Below, in pieces: positions 5,971 through 7,774 of a DNA stretch of 7,774 bases. Both the position numbers and the translations under genes were made by a program. Every line of letters begins with the position of its first letter. Positions within the stretch are counted from its first letter, which is position 1. The notes beneath the pieces are model-generated. The model was not told the origin of the DNA. It worked only from the letters and a program-made list of their open reading frames with translations, and made no database searches. This stretch comes from an uncultured Porphyromonadaceae bacterium (lineage in GTDB: Bacteria > Bacteroidota > Bacteroidia > Bacteroidales > Muribaculaceae), in contig USKE01000106.1 of the NCBI GenBank assembly GCA_900555165.1, positions 1 to 7,774 of the forward strand, read 5' to 3'.

Positions 5971-7071
5971 TCATTCTGTGGCCATGAGGCGGGCGGCCAC
6001 CTCGGGCGTCATCTCATACATAGGGATGAAGTCTTTGGTCTGGCGGAAATCACTGATGACATTGCCCACCAGGTCTTTCCTGGCATTGAACACGTCAAGG
6101 CGCATTACCGGCGCGCCGGGATAGAGGTCGAACTCATGCAGTTTTACCCAGAACGTGCCTGGCGAGTTGATGACATGGAAATAATACACGCATTCGTTCT
6201 GGTCAGAAATCGAGCGCCACTGCGTTGTCGAGATCTCGGGTTGGTCGGGGACAGAAATACCGGTCGGTACCGAGCAGTTGGCAATGATGCCTGCCACGCC
6301 GCCGAGTGCCACCTTGTGGCTGGAGTCTTTGGGGAGCGCGCCAAGATAGAATGTGGCGCGCGTGAAACGGTCCTGACTGCGGTTTGTGCCGGGCAGCATG
6401 TGCATGCCGCCAACTGTCTTCCAGTAATCCGATATGGCTACCTGCTGGTCGTATGGCGGCGCGTTTGTAAGCACCTGATACTGGTGCCCCTCGCGGATCT
6501 GCAGCATGCCGTCGACATACTCTATTATGGCACTGTTGCCGGTTGAATCCGATATGGCCATGTGCAGCGTGGTGGCCGACCCGCCGGGCATAGAGGGGGC
6601 GTTTATCTGGAACCTGTCGAGGCTGAGCTGTGCGACAGCCTCTGACGTAGTGGCGAAATTATCGAGCACATACGCGGCCCAGAGCGATGTAGACATGAAC
6701 GGGCGCGTGTCGCCCTCAGAGGCATACGACGTACCCGGGAGATAGAGCAGATTCACGGCCAGCCCCTTCTCGTTAAGGCCTTCGGTGACGCCGCAGTCAT
6801 AACCTACGGCACATACCGACCCGTAGGCCGACGTCCAGTTTATCGACTTGCCAGGCACATTGTAACTCGCGCGCTGAAGACCGCGCGGAAACACATAGAT
6901 ATTGGTGGGTATCGGCGTGCGCCAGTCAAGCGAACGCCCTGTGATGACGATTCCGCTGTCGCCGACAAATGTGACGCGCGTACAGGCCGATGCCTTGTCG
7001 GCCGCGCCCTGCAAAAACATAGCTCCGGCCACAAGCGCCGTGACCCCGAGCAGTCTGCTGAGATTCTTCAT
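5971..7071 (-). CDS. Exported choloylglycine hydrolase-family enzyme (penicillin V acylase / bile salt hydrolase-like)
   Basis: This is a 366-residue Ntn-hydrolase of the linear amide C-N hydrolase (CGH) family, which cleaves amide bonds in conjugated bile salts, penicillin V or N-acyl homoserine lactones. The N-terminus has a lysine and a hydrophobic core (L7-L20), ending in A-S-A before C30. Cleavage there would make C30 the free N-terminal nucleophile. Residues at the expected spacing from it are R46 and D49 in G-R-S-L-D-W, N203 in L-T-N-A-P-P-Y, and R235 in D-R-F-T-R-A, equivalent to R18, D21, N175 and R228 of the classical enzymes. At the position of Asn82 in Gram-positive bile salt hydrolases there is Y110, as in Lysinibacillus penicillin V acylase. 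The stretch W-R-T-P-I-P-T-N-I-Y-V-F-P-R-G resembles the Bacteroides thetaiotaomicron bile salt hydrolase type. Substrate therefore stays open. The protein is probably periplasmic or surface-exposed. It follows umuD after 89 bp and may share its transcript, but that is uncertain. Confidence 0.92.
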   Translation of the reverse strand: MKNLSRLLGVTALVAGAMFLQGAADKASACTRVTFVGDSGIVITGRSLDWRTPIPTNIYVFPRGLQRASYNVPGKSINWTSAYGSVCAVGYDCGVTEGLNEKGLAVNLLYLPGTSYASEGDTRPFMSTSLWAAYVLDNFATTSEAVAQLSLDRFQINAPSMPGGSATTLHMAISDSTGNSAIIEYVDGMLQIREGHQYQVLTNAPPYDQQVAISDYWKTVGGMHMLPGTNRSQDRFTRATFYLGALPKDSSHKVALGGVAGIIANCSVPTGISVPDQPEISTTQWRSISDQNECVYYFHVINSPGTFWVKLHEFDLYPGAPVMRLDVFNARKDLVGNVISDFRQTKDFIPMYEMTPEVAARLMATE

Positions 7072-7120
7072 AAATAAAACAGTTAGATATTTTTGTATTA
7101 CCTATGAATATCAACAACCC

Positions 7121-7148
7121 GCGGCGCGCTATGGTTTATCGCGGCGCC
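7121..7148. repeat. GC-rich repeat between umuD and the hydrolase gene
   Basis: GCGGCGC occurs twice in direct orientation (7121-7127 and 7141-7147), 20 bp apart from start to start. GGCGC (7123-7127) can also pair with GCGCC (7144-7148). On the minus strand this lies just after the umuD stop but has no T-run, so it is at best a weak terminator. Its 20-bp phasing could alternatively suit a protein-binding site. Confidence 0.25.
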
Positions 7149-7160
7149 TGAATCAGAAAG

Positions 7161-7619
7161 TTACCTGAACGGCCGACGGGGGCGCCTGTTGTTCCTGATC
7201 GTGTGGGTTACCACGCCCCAGACCGAGAACTTGTTCTCGGGAGTTACAAGTATCGGGTCATACATCTCGTTTGCAGGAATCAGCCACACACGGTTGCGCT
7301 CGAACTTGATGCGTTTCAGGGTAAACTCGCCGTCGATTGAGCACACGGCCAAATCACCGTTCATCGGTTCGAGCGAGCGGTCGATTATCAGGATATCGCC
7401 CGTGGTTATCCCCTCGTCGATCATCGAGTCACCGTTTACACGGCCATAAAACGTGGCGGCCGGATGCCTGACAAGCTCCACATTCAGGTCAATGGTCTCG
7501 GTGATGTAATTGTCGGCCGGCGAAGGGAACCCGGCCTGTATCCCCTGGTCTGAATAGGGGAGCGGCAACGACGATGAAACATCGGCCGTGAATATATCTA
7601 TTATCGGACTTGCACTCAT
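7161..7619 (-). CDS. umuD: UmuD-type S24 protease, translesion polymerase V accessory subunit
   Basis: This 152-residue protein has the UmuD/LexA S24 peptidase fold with no DNA-binding domain. The self-cleavage site is A29-G30 in I-Q-A-G-F-P-S-P-A. The catalytic serine is S65 in N-G-D-S-M-I-D-E-G and the lysine is K102 in F-T-L-K-R-I. All three are shifted by exactly five residues from E. coli UmuD (C24-G25, S60, K97), so the catalytic architecture is intact. In E. coli, RecA filaments trigger cleavage, and UmuD' joins UmuC to form polymerase V, which bypasses lesions at the cost of mutations. The C-terminus is unusually basic (R-R-P-R-R-P-F-R). The ATG at 7619 is supported by a promoter ending about 18 bases upstream. 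In most genomes umuC directly follows umuD, but here the next gene downstream is an unrelated hydrolase, so the polymerase must be elsewhere. The gene symbol rests on motif identity. Confidence 0.92.
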   Translation of the reverse strand: MSASPIIDIFTADVSSSLPLPYSDQGIQAGFPSPADNYITETIDLNVELVRHPAATFYGRVNGDSMIDEGITTGDILIIDRSLEPMNGDLAVCSIDGEFTLKRIKFERNRVWLIPANEMYDPILVTPENKFSVWGVVTHTIRNNRRPRRPFR

Positions 7620-7637
7620 TTCTGTCTTATTTTATCT

Positions 7638-7668
7638 CAAAGTTAGCAATTAAACCTCCAATCTCCAA
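7638..7668 (-). promoter_or_regulatory. umuD promoter (-33 TTG, 20-bp spacer, -7 TAACTTTG)
   Basis: Read on the minus strand, TTG (7668-7666) is followed after 20 bases by TAACTTTG (7645-7638), which matches the Bacteroidetes consensus TTTG-N19-21-TAnnTTTG. It predicts a start near 7631 and a leader of about 12 nt before the umuD ATG. No E. coli-type SOS box (CTGT-N8-ACAG) overlaps it. Confidence 0.65.
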
Positions 7669-7733
7669 GACGCGACACCGAAATCGGCAGGGAATATGAC
7701 AGAAATATCACTCAGGAGCCACGGCTCTTTCAT
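7650..7733 (-). other. 27-codon open frame upstream of umuD, possible leader peptide
   Basis: An ATG at 7733-7731 opens a 27-residue frame (M-K-E-P-W-L-L-S-D-I...) that stops at TAA 7652-7650, upstream of the umuD -7 element. A TAnnTTTG-type octamer on the same strand (TATTTTTG, 7761-7754) lies at a suitable distance before it. It is short enough to arise by chance, and I see no domain or signal peptide. It is recorded because the window has no other explanation for this 155-bp stretch. Confidence 0.2.
7716..7727. repeat. GAGCC-AC-GGCTC dyad upstream of umuD
   Basis: Two perfect 5-bp inverted half-sites (7716-7720 and 7723-7727) are separated by two bases. The dyad lies about 50 bases upstream of the -33 element of umuD, so it could be a regulator site, or it could be chance. 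Confidence 0.25.
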
Positions 7734-7755
7734 TTAAGATTGCCCTCGACTTTCA

Positions 7756-7771
7756 AAAATAGTGCTATTTT
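7756..7771. repeat. AT-rich palindrome at the right edge of the window
   Basis: AAAATAG (7756-7762) and CTATTTT (7765-7771) form a perfect 7-bp inverted repeat with a two-base centre. The minus strand here contains TATTTTTG (7761-7754), a match to the -7 consensus, so this may be a promoter with an operator overlapping it. The -33 region would lie outside the window. Confidence 0.3.
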
Positions 7772-7774
7772 ATA

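Noticed and set aside
5914..6546. Plus-strand open frame (210 codons) over the gdhA terminator and the hydrolase gene
   Set aside because: It begins inside the terminator hairpin and is antisense to the hydrolase motifs, and its translation has no recognisable pattern.
6982..6996. Lipoprotein lipobox before Cys30 of the hydrolase
   Set aside because: The residues before the cysteine are A-S-A with no Leu/Val/Ile at -3, and lipidation would block the amino group of the catalytic cysteine.
7620..7668. E. coli-type SOS box upstream of umuD
   Set aside because: There is a CTGT at 7622-7625 but no ACAG eight bases further on, and Bacteroidetes are not expected to use that consensus.
1..7774. CRISPR array, insertion sequence, tRNA or rRNA
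   Set aside because: I saw no regularly spaced repeats, transposase-like protein, terminal inverted repeats flanking a gene, or cloverleaf or rRNA sequence.

Overview
The window looks like ordinary chromosomal DNA from a gut-type Bacteroidales, possibly of the Muribaculaceae/Bacteroidaceae kind. The pointers are Bacteroidetes-style -7 promoter elements (TAnnTTTG) upstream of several genes, little sign of Shine-Dalgarno sequences, a GC-rich coding style with AT-rich gaps, and the protein types present. Those types are a VKOR-family membrane protein with the WCxxC motif, a hexameric-type glutamate dehydrogenase, an exported choloylglycine hydrolase-family Ntn enzyme and a UmuD-type S24 protease. 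The lineage is inferred from these features, not shown by any marker gene.

Layout. Positions 1-711 (+) hold the 3' end of a tight operon: the C-terminus of a VKOR-like membrane thiol oxidoreductase, a 60-residue unrecognised protein that overlaps it, and a 92-residue antibiotic-biosynthesis-monooxygenase (ABM/YgiN) fold protein that overlaps the small one by ATGA. Positions 804-1973 (+) hold an integral-membrane acyltransferase-3 gene with its own putative promoter. It converges, with a 19-bp gap, on a 740-residue TPR protein on the minus strand (1993-4215). A 312-bp AT-rich divergent region (4216-4527) separates the TPR gene from gdhA (4528-5865, +). It carries a good -7 element, short dyads and a leader that could form two consecutive stem-loops. 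gdhA ends at a strong intrinsic terminator (5895-5936). On the minus strand follow an exported penicillin V acylase/bile salt hydrolase-like enzyme (5971-7071) and a umuD homologue (7161-7619) with a good Bacteroidetes promoter. No umuC lies next to umuD on the side that can be seen.

How the genes work together. Only the first three genes form a convincing transcription unit, and a shared redox or quinone-related role is speculation. gdhA makes glutamate from 2-oxoglutarate and ammonium. The Ntn hydrolase acts outside the cytoplasm on amide-linked substrates. UmuD belongs to mutagenic DNA-damage tolerance. These three look functionally independent. I found no mobile element, CRISPR array, tRNA or rRNA, and no clear new multi-gene system. 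The most open questions are the small overlapping ORF beside the VKOR gene, the apparently orphan umuD, and the structured gdhA leader.
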